Positions 51,255 through 60,768 of a DNA stretch of 64,000 bases are shown here, piece after piece. Source of the DNA: Sulfuriferula plumbiphila. Its GTDB lineage: Bacteria; Pseudomonadota; Gammaproteobacteria; Burkholderiales; Sulfuriferulaceae. The stretch lies in NCBI RefSeq assembly GCF_009938015.1, contig NZ_AP021884.1:2854585-2918584 (forward strand). The letters run 5' to 3'. How positions within the stretch are numbered: the first letter of the stretch is position 1; each line of letters begins with the position of its first letter. The notes below the pieces were generated by a model. The model was not told where the DNA came from, made no database searches, and saw nothing but the letters and a program-made list of their open reading frames with translations. The position numbers and the translations under genes were made by a program.

Positions 51255-51436
51255 ACGGGCATAACCCCCGCATACCAGCCGGCTTTTCGACCTATTGGTC
51301 AGCAGCCGGACAGGCACCTGCCGCGGCCCTTGGGATTCTGTGCGCGGGCAGCGCGCCCGGCACCGCAGGAGAATGGCACATATTTTGCTATAAACGAATG
51401 GCAAATAGCACCCCAACAGGAACTTAGCCGGAGCAA

Positions 51437-53218
51437 ATGGTCATGTTCAACATTCTGTCCATGCTGCGCAAAGACAGCGCCGAGCCGGATCCGCTGGGTA
51501 GCCTGAAAACGATCGCGCGCTGGATAAATGACCTGCCTGCAGGGAATGTCTTTAAAGCGCATGAACAGGTATTGCACAAGCTCGGTGAATTCAACGCCCA
51601 AAACGCCCAATACAGCAAGGAGCGCCTGGATGTGCTGTTGCTGGTAGATGAACATGCGCGCCCACTGCAAGCTTCGCTGAGCCAGCAATATCTGCGCAAC
51701 CCGCGCATGTCGCGCGTCATGGAAAGCCGCCTGTGGCATGCCGTTTACAAGTTTTACCGGGAAGTAGCGCACGCCTATCATGGCTTCATCATGAGCTACG
51801 TTGCCAACCCGGCGGATAACCCGCTGCGGGCCTCCATGCCGCAGATCACCCTGCGCACCGTGCACAATTTCGGGAATGCCTTCAAATGGCACTATTTCCG
51901 CTACGAGAAACCGGAACACAAGCTCTGGCTGAGACTGCACAACCTGTATCGCGTGGCCGAATTCGAAGGTTTCAGTAAAACCGAGCTCACCCTGTATCCA
52001 CAGAACGGCAGAACCACACGCTGCATGGATCAATACAACCGCGCCCTGTTGCTGGGTCAACTTGACGCCAGCACGCTGCATCCGAAACAAATCGAAATGG
52101 CGGATCGATGGCTCTGCGAGTGGTCACATCTGATCGGACACGCGTCGCAATTCAACCCCGATTCCCATACGCTGTATGTGGCGTTGTCGGAGGGCGTGGG
52201 TGCACGCCGCATCCGCAACACGGAATTTTCAGCGTCCTGCCGTTTCCTGACGACCGCCAGGCTGCATGAAAAAATACAGCTGACCCGCAGCGCACTGCAG
52301 AATGGGGAGTCACCCGCACTATTGGGCCTGGGTGAAGATTGCCGCCTGCCGGACTGCCTTGAAATACTCGACTACGCGGAACGCCAATGGGGCCCTCTCG
52401 ACAAGCGCGAGCAGCGCAAAAGCCCGCGTACCCCGGCCAAGGAAATCATTGACGTGGTACATGGCTTCAACGAAATTTGCGCACTGGTGAAACAGGGCGG
52501 CAACGGCGCCGACATACTCCACGAAATGGACGCGGAACTCAAGTATGACGAGATGATTGACTTGAAGCTGTATGGTTTCGTGACCGAATCCACGCGCGCG
52601 CGCATGCGCAGCCGCCACGCCACACCTGTACCCGGCGAGAAAATTCCGCCGCATGAGCGCTGGGTGATGGAGGACATAAGCGAGCATGGCCTGGGCGCCT
52701 GCGTACCGGCTGATTCCAACGACTGGGTGCGGCTGGGCAGTATGGCAGCCACCTTTGGAAAATATCCTGTCTGGTCATGCTGCGATTCCAACGACTGGGT
52801 GCGGCTGGGCAATATGGTGGCCCTCAAGGTCGAACGCGACGCTTCCTGGAAAATCGGCGTGATGCGGCGCTTGTTGCATGGCGGTGACGGCTTGCTCCAG
52901 GTCGGTATCGAAGTGCTCAGCCACAAGCCGCAGATGCTGCTGCTACGCCCTCAATCAGTCAACGCATTACAGGGTTATGCCGTGGGCGGCGTGGAGACGA
53001 CTGACGCAACGCCACCGGTGCCGGTAATTTTTACCACGTTGCCCGCCAGCGGCCCGGGCGAATTGCTTCTGGAAGCTGCGCAATACGCTTCTGGCCGCAG
53101 CTTCCAGGCAAGCTTCGGCGCGCAGAAGGGTACGATTCGTCTGCGCGACGTGATCGAAAAAGGCGATGGCTGGATGCGCGTGGCAGCGGATGTTGCCGTG
53201 GCTGAACCCGGCGCCTAG
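51437..53218 (+). CDS. PilZ-like domain protein of unknown function with internal duplication
   Basis: A 593-residue soluble protein. Residues 1 to about 400 are helical and not recognised. The C-terminal region has M-E-D-I-S-E-H-G-L-G, matching the (D/N)xSxxG half of a PilZ motif, preceded by an Arg-rich R-M-R-S-R. Binding of c-di-GMP is possible. Inside this domain a 34-bp stretch is repeated 72 bp apart, inserting 24 residues (S-N-D-W-V-R-L-G twice). The gene at 53880 encodes a related protein lacking the insertion. Its stop overlaps the convergent esterase stop by 2 bp in a shared CTAG. Confidence 0.78.
   Translation: MVMFNILSMLRKDSAEPDPLGSLKTIARWINDLPAGNVFKAHEQVLHKLGEFNAQNAQYSKERLDVLLLVDEHARPLQASLSQQYLRNPRMSRVMESRLWHAVYKFYREVAHAYHGFIMSYVANPADNPLRASMPQITLRTVHNFGNAFKWHYFRYEKPEHKLWLRLHNLYRVAEFEGFSKTELTLYPQNGRTTRCMDQYNRALLLGQLDASTLHPKQIEMADRWLCEWSHLIGHASQFNPDSHTLYVALSEGVGARRIRNTEFSASCRFLTTARLHEKIQLTRSALQNGESPALLGLGEDCRLPDCLEILDYAERQWGPLDKREQRKSPRTPAKEIIDVVHGFNEICALVKQGGNGADILHEMDAELKYDEMIDLKLYGFVTESTRARMRSRHATPVPGEKIPPHERWVMEDISEHGLGACVPADSNDWVRLGSMAATFGKYPVWSCCDSNDWVRLGNMVALKVERDASWKIGVMRRLLHGGDGLLQVGIEVLSHKPQMLLLRPQSVNALQGYAVGGVETTDATPPVPVIFTTLPASGPGELLLEAAQYASGRSFQASFGAQKGTIRLRDVIEKGDGWMRVAADVAVAEPGA
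52712..52817 (+). repeat. In-frame 72-bp duplication inside the PilZ-like gene
   Basis: The 34-bp sequence beginning GATTCCAACGACTGGGTGCG at 52712-52745 recurs at 52784-52817 with one mismatch (G to A). The offset of 72 bp keeps the frame and adds 24 codons. Confidence 0.9.
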
Positions 53219-53883
53219 ACATGCAACTGCAATACCCGGATCAGCCACCCGCGGATAGCGTCGATTTCTTCCTCGCACACACTGTGCGCCATCGGATATA
53301 TCTGCCATTCCACGTCAAAGCCGCAAGCCACCAGCTTTTGCCGGCTGCGTTCGGCAAGTTGTAACGGCACCACCCTATCCTGCACCCCGTGCGCCATGAA
53401 TACCGGGATGGTATGGGTGCCAGCAGCACACCACTCATTAAAGCCTGCCATCAGCGGCAGATAAGCGGACAACACCATGATCCCCCCCAGCACCCGTCCC
53501 GGCGCAAGCCCCGCATACAGCGCCAGCGCGCCGCCCTGGGAAAATCCGGCGACGATAATCCGCGCTGATGCAACGCCGCGTGCCAGCTCGTGCGCGACCA
53601 GGTCTTCGACCACCCGACTGGATTGGGCCAGTCCTGCTGCATCCTCGTCCGCATCCAGCCCGGTGCTGCGGATGTCATACCAGGCCGGCATCACATGGCC
53701 ACCATTGATGGTCACCGGGCGCGTGGGCGCATGGGGCAATATGAAACGCACCCCGGGCAGATCCAGCGCCTGCACCACCGGCGCGAAGTCATGTCCGTCC
53801 GCGCCCAGCCCATGCAGCCAAATCACGCTGGCCTGGACAGCCTGGCTGCCGGCAACGAATTCCAGTGGCGCGAAAGCGGTCAT
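53215..53883 (-). CDS. Carboxylesterase / phospholipase of the alpha/beta-hydrolase family
   Basis: A 222-residue cytoplasmic serine esterase (AB hydrolase 2 type). The oxyanion segment is W-L-H-G-L-G-A-D-G, nucleophile elbow G-F-S-Q-G-G (Ser115), Asp in G-V-Q-D-R-V-V-P, and His in Y-P-M-A-H-S-V. It hydrolyses short carboxylic esters or lysophospholipids. Its ATG overlaps the stop of the 53880 gene by 4 bp, so it is translated after that gene. Confidence 0.93.
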   Translation of the reverse strand: MTAFAPLEFVAGSQAVQASVIWLHGLGADGHDFAPVVQALDLPGVRFILPHAPTRPVTINGGHVMPAWYDIRSTGLDADEDAAGLAQSSRVVEDLVAHELARGVASARIIVAGFSQGGALALYAGLAPGRVLGGIMVLSAYLPLMAGFNEWCAAGTHTIPVFMAHGVQDRVVPLQLAERSRQKLVACGFDVEWQIYPMAHSVCEEEIDAIRGWLIRVLQLHV

Positions 53884-55385
53884 GATGCAATTGCCTCCGA
53901 CTGCGCCAGCCCGTCAAAATCCGCCAATACATAATCCTCGGTGGCCTTGAGCGGCGCACGCAGGCGGATCAAGTGACGCCGGCCTTTGCACAATAGCTGC
54001 CACTGGCCGTCCTGCCAACTGATTCTGGCGGGTATCAACACACAGCGACGCTGCCCGAATGCGCCTGCCATGGACAAATACAGCGCGTCCACCACCTGCC
54101 CGGCCAAATTTACATTGACGCTTTCCAGCTTGACCGGCACCGCATTTGCCGCCAGGCGGCGAATGCCGATCTCGGTCCAGCCCGACTCATGCCGGCGGAT
54201 GCGGCACACCACGCCCACCAGAAAATGACGTCCAGAGTTAATCCCGATCAGGCTGTTGATCGCCACCGGCACGCCATCCGACGTATTCAGCGCCAGGCCC
54301 AGGCCCTCCGCACTCTCGTCGCGTACCCGGCAACGTCGCCAATACGGCAAGTCGTGCGCCCGCCGTGACGGGTGGTGATCAATCCGGGTATGGATTTCGT
54401 TGAACCCGAGAAACAGCTCGGTCTGCTTGCCGATCATCTGGCGCGGATGATGGCGCAGGGGCGGGATACCTGACCAGTCATTCACTACCCTGCGCCACAG
54501 CGCCTGGCGCCAGCCAGCATGCGCGCCCGCATCCGCTTCATCATGTTCGGCATGCAGGGCGGCCAGCATCAGTCCGGGACCCCAATAGCGATAGCTGCCG
54601 GGCTCGTTCAGCATCGCCAGCGGCCTGGGCGGACTGGCGCCTTTCAGGTTGACACCGTAACGGTGTTTTCCGGATAGCAGCATGGGTTCCAGCAAGACGC
54701 TCTTGCTCCAGCGCACTATCCACTCATCCACCTGTTCGATCTCGCACGGCAGTAGCGTATCCGGGCGCAGGCTGTGCAGCATCTGCGGGCGCAGATACAG
54801 TGTTTCGCAGCAGCTATCAGCACGCTCCATGCCCGGCAACGGCAACGGCACGCGGGCAAACTCGTGCTTTTCGGCGACTGCGTAGAGTCTGTGCAAGCGC
54901 GCCCAGAAACAGGACGGGATAAGCTGGTAGCGCAACCACCGCCATTTCATCTGCATGGCATGGTGGTAAAGCGCGCGCTGGATGAGCAAGGGCAACAAGG
55001 CACCCAGTCTGGATTCAGGATGGCCCAGCAGGTAAGTCACGCACTGCAGATGAATTGCGCTCATCTCTTCCCAGTAGCCGCTGATGGCCGCCAGGAAGCG
55101 CCCGCTCACACTGGAAACGAACGGCGGCAACGCCAGGTAATGCTGCGTCAACCGCGTCATGAATGGCGCAGAGAAATTGTCCTGACGGTGCAGGCTGTCA
55201 ATGCTGTGACGCTGCCAGTCCAGGTTCTTTTTGCGTGCCGATAGCAGCGTCTCGATCAGTTGTTCGATGGACTCACAGATTTCATGCGCGCTATAACTTG
55301 CCGGGTCATCCCTGACCGGCACAGCCAGCGCTTCTCCCGCAGCGGGAAGCAGCTTGCCAACCAACGGGATGCGGCGCATGTCCAC
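53880..55385 (-). CDS. PilZ-like domain protein, paralogue of the 51437 gene
   Basis: A 501-residue protein with the same plan as the 51437 product: long helical region (W-R-W-L-R-Y-Q-L-I-P-S-C-F-W-A-R-L-H-R-L-Y matches F-K-W-H-Y-F-R-Y of the paralogue in position), then Y-W-R-R-C-R-V-R-D-E-S-A-E-G-L-G, with RxxxR-like and DxSxxG features of PilZ. It lacks the 24-residue duplication. It sits between an unknown gene (13 bp upstream) and the esterase (4-bp overlap). A c-di-GMP-linked role is plausible given the adjacent pilus locus, but not shown. Confidence 0.78.
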   Translation of the reverse strand: MDMRRIPLVGKLLPAAGEALAVPVRDDPASYSAHEICESIEQLIETLLSARKKNLDWQRHSIDSLHRQDNFSAPFMTRLTQHYLALPPFVSSVSGRFLAAISGYWEEMSAIHLQCVTYLLGHPESRLGALLPLLIQRALYHHAMQMKWRWLRYQLIPSCFWARLHRLYAVAEKHEFARVPLPLPGMERADSCCETLYLRPQMLHSLRPDTLLPCEIEQVDEWIVRWSKSVLLEPMLLSGKHRYGVNLKGASPPRPLAMLNEPGSYRYWGPGLMLAALHAEHDEADAGAHAGWRQALWRRVVNDWSGIPPLRHHPRQMIGKQTELFLGFNEIHTRIDHHPSRRAHDLPYWRRCRVRDESAEGLGLALNTSDGVPVAINSLIGINSGRHFLVGVVCRIRRHESGWTEIGIRRLAANAVPVKLESVNVNLAGQVVDALYLSMAGAFGQRRCVLIPARISWQDGQWQLLCKGRRHLIRLRAPLKATEDYVLADFDGLAQSEAIAS

Positions 55386-55397
55386 AGGAGCTAACTA

Positions 55398-55826
55398 TTA
55401 AAGATTAAAACGCCGCGACAGTTCCAGCACGCGCAGGCCAGCGCTGCTATCCTGTTTGCCCGCCTGCTTGATGGCTTCGGCAAACCCCGCAAAAAATGCC
55501 GGCAACGCCTTCACCACCAGCGCCTTGCGGAGCCGGCCCACGCCCTGGACAGGCCATTCTGCGCGGCAGTTTGCCGCGGGGGCGGCCACGCATATTTTCA
55601 TGCTCCAGGCTGGCTGGTGAATCTTCCACTCGTGCCGGCGCACCACCATCTGATGTGCCAGCGGTGTTTCCACACCCACATAAGGCCCCCGGTATTCCAC
55701 TTGCACTGCCGCACACAGCCCTGCCAGCGCATGATCGAGATGGGTGAGCGCATCATCCAGTGCGGGGTTAATTGCAACGCTCTGCAGTCGGCTTTGTTCC
55801 ACCAGTAACGCGATAAAATCTTTCAT
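55398..55826 (-). CDS. Hypothetical protein, 142 aa
   Basis: I do not recognise this protein. It starts M-K-D-F-I-A-L-L-V-E-Q-S-R and contains V-E-Y-R-G-P-Y-V-G-V-E-T-P-L, R-R-H-E-W-K-I-H-Q and C-V-A-A-P-A-A-N-C, then a basic helix L-R-K-A-L-V-V-K-A. No signal peptide or membrane helix. It is 12 bp upstream of the PilZ-like 501-residue gene and likely its operon partner. Confidence 0.72.
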   Translation of the reverse strand: MKDFIALLVEQSRLQSVAINPALDDALTHLDHALAGLCAAVQVEYRGPYVGVETPLAHQMVVRRHEWKIHQPAWSMKICVAAPAANCRAEWPVQGVGRLRKALVVKALPAFFAGFAEAIKQAGKQDSSAGLRVLELSRRFNL

Positions 55827-55994
55827 AATGCCTTGCCAGGATTAATAGAGCCCATGCGCGCGCAAATACGCGCAAACTGGCGTAAATACTACCACACCAC
55901 ACGCAGGGCAGTCCGCGCACGGAGCGCTACCCGCACGGCTGGCAATCTGGCACAATCAGGACAGAATGCCAATAATGCAAAAGAGGGGACCAAC

Positions 55995-57434
55995 GTGAGC
56001 TTACAAGGCATTAGCGCCAAACCCAGTCTGTTGATCGTGGATGACGACCCGCTCATCACCGATACGCTCAATTTCGTGTTGTCCAGGGATTTTGAAGTAT
56101 TCGTGGCGGATTCGCGCAGCCAGGTCAAAAGCCTGCTGACCCAACTCGACACACCGCCGCAGCTCGCCCTGGTGGATCTCGGCCTGCCGCCGCTGCCGCA
56201 CAAGCCGGACGAAGGCTTCCATCTCATCAGCGAGCTGCTCGGCTACTCGCCCGGCATCAAGATATTGGTGCTGTCCGGACAGAATGACGAAACCAACGCC
56301 CGCCACGCACGCGCCCTGGGGGCGATTGATTTCGTCGGCAAACCGTGTGAGCCGGCGCAGATCAAATCACTGCTGTTCAACGCGTTGCTGATCCAGGATG
56401 TGGAGCGCAGCGCGGAAACCGAGGCCCCGGCTGCGGAAAACCTCATCGTCGGTACCAGTTTCAACCTCGACCGCCTGCGCCAGCAGATCACCCAATACGC
56501 CAACGCGCCATTCCCGGTACTGATAGAGGGCGAATCCGGCAGCGGCAAGGAACTGGTCGCCGCCAGCCTGCACAAGCTCTCCGGCCGTACCAAAAAGCCC
56601 TACCTGGCGCTCAACTGTGCAGCGATCTCGCCCACCCTGGTCGAGCCCACCCTGTTCGGCTACTGCAAGGGCGCATTCACCGGTGCCACCAGCAACCGCG
56701 CCGGTTATTTCGAGGACGCCTGCGACGGCACGCTGTTCCTCGACGAAATCGGCGAGCTGCCGCTGGAGCTGCAGGCCAAGCTGCTGCGCGTGCTGGAAAA
56801 TGGCGAATTCCAGCGCGTCGGCGAAACCCAGTCGCGCTTTTCCAATGCGCGCGTGGTGACCGCCACCAACCGCGACCTGCGCCAGGAAATCAAGGCCGGG
56901 CGCTTCCGTGCCGACCTCTATCACCGCCTCTCGGTGTTTGGCATCGCGGTGCCGCCATTGCGCGAACTGGGCGAGGACAAGGTACGTCTGCTCGAACACT
57001 TCCGCGAATTCTACGCACGCGAGGCACGCGTCAAACCATTCGCGCTGGATAACCGCGCCCGCCAGATGTGGGAGGATTACCACTTCCCCGGCAACGTGCG
57101 CGAGCTGCGCAACATCGTCATTCGTCTCACCACCAAGTGTGCCGGGCAAAATGTGACTGCGGAACAACTGGAAACCGAACTGGATACCGACACTGCCTTC
57201 CCGTCGGAAATTCCGCTGCCGAATGACGGCAAGGCACTCTACGATACCGCGCGCAGGCACCTGCAGACCCTGGCCAATTTCAGTCTCGACCAGACCATGA
57301 AACAGTGGGAAAAAAGCTACGTCGAGGCCGCGCTCAACCTCACCCACGGCAACCTCTCGCAGGCGGCAAAAATCCTCGGCATCAACCGCACCACGCTGTA
57401 CAGCCGGATGCAGACGTATACTAACGAAGCGTGA
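55995..57434 (+). CDS. PrsR-like sigma-54-dependent response regulator
   Basis: A 479-residue NtrC-family activator. Receiver: L-L-I-V-D-D-D-P and A-L-V-D-L-G-L-P-P with the phosphorylatable Asp, Lys in V-G-K-P. AAA+ domain: G-E-S-G-S-G-K-E Walker A, the sigma-54 contact loop G-A-F-T-G-A, and L-F-L-D-E-I-G-E Walker B. C-terminal Fis helix-turn-helix [16 protein letters not shown]. The receiver's D-L-G-L-P-P resembles the PEP-CTERM/exopolysaccharide regulator PrsR. The GTG at 55995 with AGAGGGG is chosen; the upstream extension is Arg-rich and implausible. It precedes the msh genes and may control them. Confidence 0.9.
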   Translation: MSLQGISAKPSLLIVDDDPLITDTLNFVLSRDFEVFVADSRSQVKSLLTQLDTPPQLALVDLGLPPLPHKPDEGFHLISELLGYSPGIKILVLSGQNDETNARHARALGAIDFVGKPCEPAQIKSLLFNALLIQDVERSAETEAPAAENLIVGTSFNLDRLRQQITQYANAPFPVLIEGESGSGKELVAASLHKLSGRTKKPYLALNCAAISPTLVEPTLFGYCKGAFTGATSNRAGYFEDACDGTLFLDEIGELPLELQAKLLRVLENGEFQRVGETQSRFSNARVVTATNRDLRQEIKAGRFRADLYHRLSVFGIAVPPLRELGEDKVRLLEHFREFYAREARVKPFALDNRARQMWEDYHFPGNVRELRNIVIRLTTKCAGQNVTAEQLETELDTDTAFPSEIPLPNDGKALYDTARRHLQTLANFSLDQTMKQWEKSYVEAALNLTHGNLSQAAKILGINRTTLYSRMQTYTNEA

Positions 57435-57452
57435 AATCGCCGATTCAAAACC

Positions 57453-57536
57453 GCCACGGAGGGAACGGAGAGCACGGAGAACGGTAGGGATGCATAATGT
57501 CGTGGTTTTCTCTGCGCTCTCTGTGTCCTCCGTGGC
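57453..57536. repeat. Dispersed CCACGGAGG-type inverted repeat (copy D)
   Basis: The left arm 57453-57481 and the right arm 57508-57536 are 29 bp long and match as reverse complements with 5 mismatches; the outer ten positions (GCCACGGAGG) are perfect. The spacer is 26 bp. It fills most of the gap between the regulator and mshM. The spacing permits a large cruciform or RNA hairpin. Confidence 0.85.
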
Positions 57537-57563
57537 TAAAGTTTTCAAGGACAGCCCGCCCCC

Positions 57564-58913
57564 ATGTACCACGAATTCTTTGGCCTGAAAGAAGCCCCGT
57601 TCCGCATCACGCCGGACACGGGGTTTTTCTTTTCCGGCGGGGAACGCGGCGCGATTCTGCAGGGACTGGCATATGCCATCCGCCAGGGTGAAGGCATCAT
57701 CAAGGTCACCGGCGAGGTGGGCAGCGGCAAGACCATGCTGTGCTGGATGCTGGAGCAGCATTTACCCGACCACATCGAAACCGTTTACCTCGCCAACCCC
57801 AATGTCAAACCGGAGGACGTGCTGCCGTCCATCCTCGCCGAACTGGAACTGGTACGCCCGGCAGACGCCAGCCGCGCCGGACACCTGCGCACGCTTAACG
57901 ACTACCTGCTGGCGCGTCACGATGCGGGCAAGCAGGTCGTCATGTTTGTCGAAGAAGCGCAGGGCATGACGCTGGACACGCTGGAAGAAATTCGCCTGCT
58001 GTCCAATCTGGAAACAGAACGCGAAAAGCTGCTGCAGATTGTCCTGTTCGGTCAGCCCGAGCTCGACGCAAAACTCGCCGACCCGCGCATCCGCCAGTTG
58101 CGCGAGCGCATTACCACGGCAATTACCCTGGCGCCGCTCACGCCCGACGCTATCCGCGCTTACCTGGCGTTCCGCCTCACCACCGCAGGCTATCGCGGAC
58201 CCGACCTGTTTGACCGGCGCGCGGTGCGCAGCATCGCCCGTGCATCGCGCGGCCTGACCCGGCGCGTCAATATCCTGGCCGACAAAAGCCTGCTTGCCGC
58301 CTACACCGACAACACCCGCACTATCCAGCCACGCCACATCCGCATCGCCCTGCGCGACAGCGCGTTCAACGATGACGCGAACAAACCGCAACGCTGGCTG
58401 TTACCTGTCATCGCCATGGGCGTGATGGTCGCCGTGCTGGCCAGTTTTTACTGGCGGTCGAAACCCGCTGCTGCGCCCTCGCGGCAGACCCAAACCAGGC
58501 CAGCGGCTGGTCTGCCAGGCCGTGCGAGCGCCGCAGCACCAGACCCCGTTGCGCCGCTATCCGCCGATCCATTCCAGCAGCGCCTCGCCGCCACCCGCAC
58601 CTGGCTGATGCAGCAACCGGCGGATACCCGCACCATCCAGCTTTCCCTGCTCAACAGTCCGAGCGAATTCGCGGCTTATCTCAGAGGCGAAGGTGGGGGT
58701 TTGGCGCCGGATCAGTTGCGGATTTTCCGCACTCAGGCTCAAGGCCATCCCAGTTGGACCGTTATTTATGGAAGCTACCCTACTCGACAAACTGCCAACC
58801 GGGCGTTATTGGCCCTGCCGGAAGCTGTGCGCAAGCGTCATCCCTACCTGAGAACAGTCGGTGGGATACGCAATGAAACCCGTCAAATTCAACAAGTTGG
58901 CGAACAGTCGTGA
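57564..58913 (+). CDS. mshM: MshM/ExeA-like AAA ATPase with C-terminal SPOR-like region
   Basis: A 449-residue protein. N-terminal M-Y-H-E-F-F-G-L-K-E-A-P-F is the ExeA-family start; Walker A G-E-V-G-S-G-K-T (50-57), Walker B V-V-M-F-V-E-E-A-Q. A membrane helix (P-V-I-A-M-G-V-M-V-A-V-L-A) lies near residue 285. The periplasmic C-terminus has a SPOR-like W-T-V-I-Y-G-S-Y-P-T-R peptidoglycan-binding pattern. It probably assists secretin passage through peptidoglycan during assembly of the MSHA-type pilus. Confidence 0.88.
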   Translation: MYHEFFGLKEAPFRITPDTGFFFSGGERGAILQGLAYAIRQGEGIIKVTGEVGSGKTMLCWMLEQHLPDHIETVYLANPNVKPEDVLPSILAELELVRPADASRAGHLRTLNDYLLARHDAGKQVVMFVEEAQGMTLDTLEEIRLLSNLETEREKLLQIVLFGQPELDAKLADPRIRQLRERITTAITLAPLTPDAIRAYLAFRLTTAGYRGPDLFDRRAVRSIARASRGLTRRVNILADKSLLAAYTDNTRTIQPRHIRIALRDSAFNDDANKPQRWLLPVIAMGVMVAVLASFYWRSKPAAAPSRQTQTRPAAGLPGRASAAAPDPVAPLSADPFQQRLAATRTWLMQQPADTRTIQLSLLNSPSEFAAYLRGEGGGLAPDQLRIFRTQAQGHPSWTVIYGSYPTRQTANRALLALPEAVRKRHPYLRTVGGIRNETRQIQQVGEQS

Positions 58914-58935
58914 TACCATTTCTGGAAAGAGCCGG

Positions 58936-60768
58936 ATGAGAGGGATACCAGTGCAGGAAGGTCCGCGCAAGACAACGAATACCGTGGGACGGATGTGGCT
59001 GCCAATGCTTGCCGTCCCCCTGCTGGCGGGTTGCGTGCCCGCTGCCATGATCCAGCCGTCGCAAGGGCACATCCAGCAATCGTCACAGCCCGCCACCAGG
59101 CTTGCCGACATCCCGCCGCTGGTCAAGACCATCCCCTACCTGCCGTCGCCCAGGGCCGAGACCCAGGTGCCCACTTACACCATCGTGGTGGACAACGTAC
59201 CGGTGAAAGACCTGCTGTTTTCACTGGCGCGCGATACTAAAAAAAATATCGATATCGGCACCGGCATCACCGGCAACGTCACGCTTAACGCCGTTAACGA
59301 ACCGCTGCCTGCCATCCTCGAACGCATTGCGCGGCAGGCCAGCATCCGCTACCGGATGGAGGGCGACACCCTGTCCATCATGCCGGATACGCCGTATCTG
59401 AAAACCTACAAGGTCAACTACGTCAACCTGTCGCGCAACACCAGCTCCAGCATCGGCGTGGCCGCGCAGATTGCCAGCACCGGCAGCGGCGCCGTCGGTG
59501 CGGCGGCGAGCGGCAGCGCTCAGGGCGGCAACAGTTCATCCACTACCGTGGACAGCCAATCCAACAACAATTTCTGGGAGGTGCTGACGGAAAACGTGCG
59601 CGCCATCCTGACTTCCACCCGCGCCTCTACCCAGCGTGCCGAGGACAAATCCGCCCGCCTCGATGCGGAGCGCAATGCCCGCGCCGACCGGCTGGAGCAG
59701 GCGCAAGCCGTGGCGCGGGCCGGTGCAGCCGCACCCACCCTGTATAGGGAAGCTTTCGGCAATACCTCCTCATCGCTGTTGCAGGACAGCAAAAACGAAG
59801 TGATCGTCAACCCGGTCGCCGGTACCGTCAGCGTACTGGGCAATGAGCGCCAGCAACAAGTGGTGCAGCAATATCTGGACGGAGTAAGCCAGTCCTCACA
59901 GCGCCAGGTGCTGATCGAAGCCACCATCGTCGAGGTCAGCCTCAAGGATCAATACCGCGCGGGTATCGACTGGTCTCGATTGGCAAACGGTAGCAAGGGG
60001 ATTTTTTTCAATACCATGCCGGCTGCCACCACCAATCTGGCGAATTCCCTGTTGCCGTTTTTCAACATCGGTTACAGGGATCGAAACCTGACCGCCACCC
60101 TCAACCTGCTGGAGTCTTTCGGCAATCTGCGGGTGCTATCCAGCCCCAAGCTGATGGCGCTTAACAACCAGACTGCACTGCTCAAGGTAGTGGATAACCT
60201 GGTCTATTTCACCGTGCAAGCCCAGCAAGGCACCCTGTCCTCGACCGGCACGCCGCTGCAGCCAACCACCTTCACCACCACGGCCAAAACGGTACCGGTG
60301 GGTCTGGTGATGAGCCTGACACCGCAGATTTCCGAAAGCGGCATGGTCACGCTGGATGTGCGCCCCACCATCTCGCGCAAGATCGGCGATGTGAGCGACC
60401 CCAATCCCGGACTGCCTGTTAGTACACCAAACAAAATCCCGGTGATCCAGGTACGCGAAATGGAATCGGTATTGCAGGTCGGCAGCGGCCAGACCGTGAT
60501 CCTCGGTGGGCTGATGCAGGATGACAGTGATCGTGCCCGCGACGGTATCCCGGTGCTGTCGCGACCGCAAGGTTTCGGCGCAATCTTCGGCCAGCACGAA
60601 CACAATGTGCAGAAAACCGAGCTGGTGATTTTCCTGCGCCCGACGGTCATTACCAACCCCTCGCTGGACAGCGATGAACTCAAGTTCTATAAACGCTACC
60701 TGCCGCGCGCCAATGCTGCCCCTGAACAATGGCATAACGGCGCAGACGCCGCCGGAGATCCACAGTGA
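58936..60768 (+). CDS. mshL: MshL-like outer-membrane secretin
   Basis: A 610-residue secretin. The start is ATG 58936, with GGAAAGA before it; the longer frame upstream overlaps mshM. The N-terminus carries a lipobox L-L-A-G-C. A secretin N-domain follows (D-L-L-F-S-L-A-R-D-T-K-K-N-I-D), then a Ser/Gly/Asn-rich linker (about residues 170-210), and the C-terminal secretin domain with V-P-V-G-L-V-M-S-L-T-P-Q-I and V-I-L-G-G-L-M-Q-D-D. It forms the pore for the pilus. Confidence 0.9.
   Translation: MRGIPVQEGPRKTTNTVGRMWLPMLAVPLLAGCVPAAMIQPSQGHIQQSSQPATRLADIPPLVKTIPYLPSPRAETQVPTYTIVVDNVPVKDLLFSLARDTKKNIDIGTGITGNVTLNAVNEPLPAILERIARQASIRYRMEGDTLSIMPDTPYLKTYKVNYVNLSRNTSSSIGVAAQIASTGSGAVGAAASGSAQGGNSSSTTVDSQSNNNFWEVLTENVRAILTSTRASTQRAEDKSARLDAERNARADRLEQAQAVARAGAAAPTLYREAFGNTSSSLLQDSKNEVIVNPVAGTVSVLGNERQQQVVQQYLDGVSQSSQRQVLIEATIVEVSLKDQYRAGIDWSRLANGSKGIFFNTMPAATTNLANSLLPFFNIGYRDRNLTATLNLLESFGNLRVLSSPKLMALNNQTALLKVVDNLVYFTVQAQQGTLSSTGTPLQPTTFTTTAKTVPVGLVMSLTPQISESGMVTLDVRPTISRKIGDVSDPNPGLPVSTPNKIPVIQVREMESVLQVGSGQTVILGGLMQDDSDRARDGIPVLSRPQGFGAIFGQHEHNVQKTELVIFLRPTVITNPSLDSDELKFYKRYLPRANAAPEQWHNGADAAGDPQ

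Noticed and set aside
56367-57761. Open frame of 464 codons on the minus strand
   Set aside because: Antisense to the sigma-54 regulator and the start of mshM, and runs through the inverted repeat.
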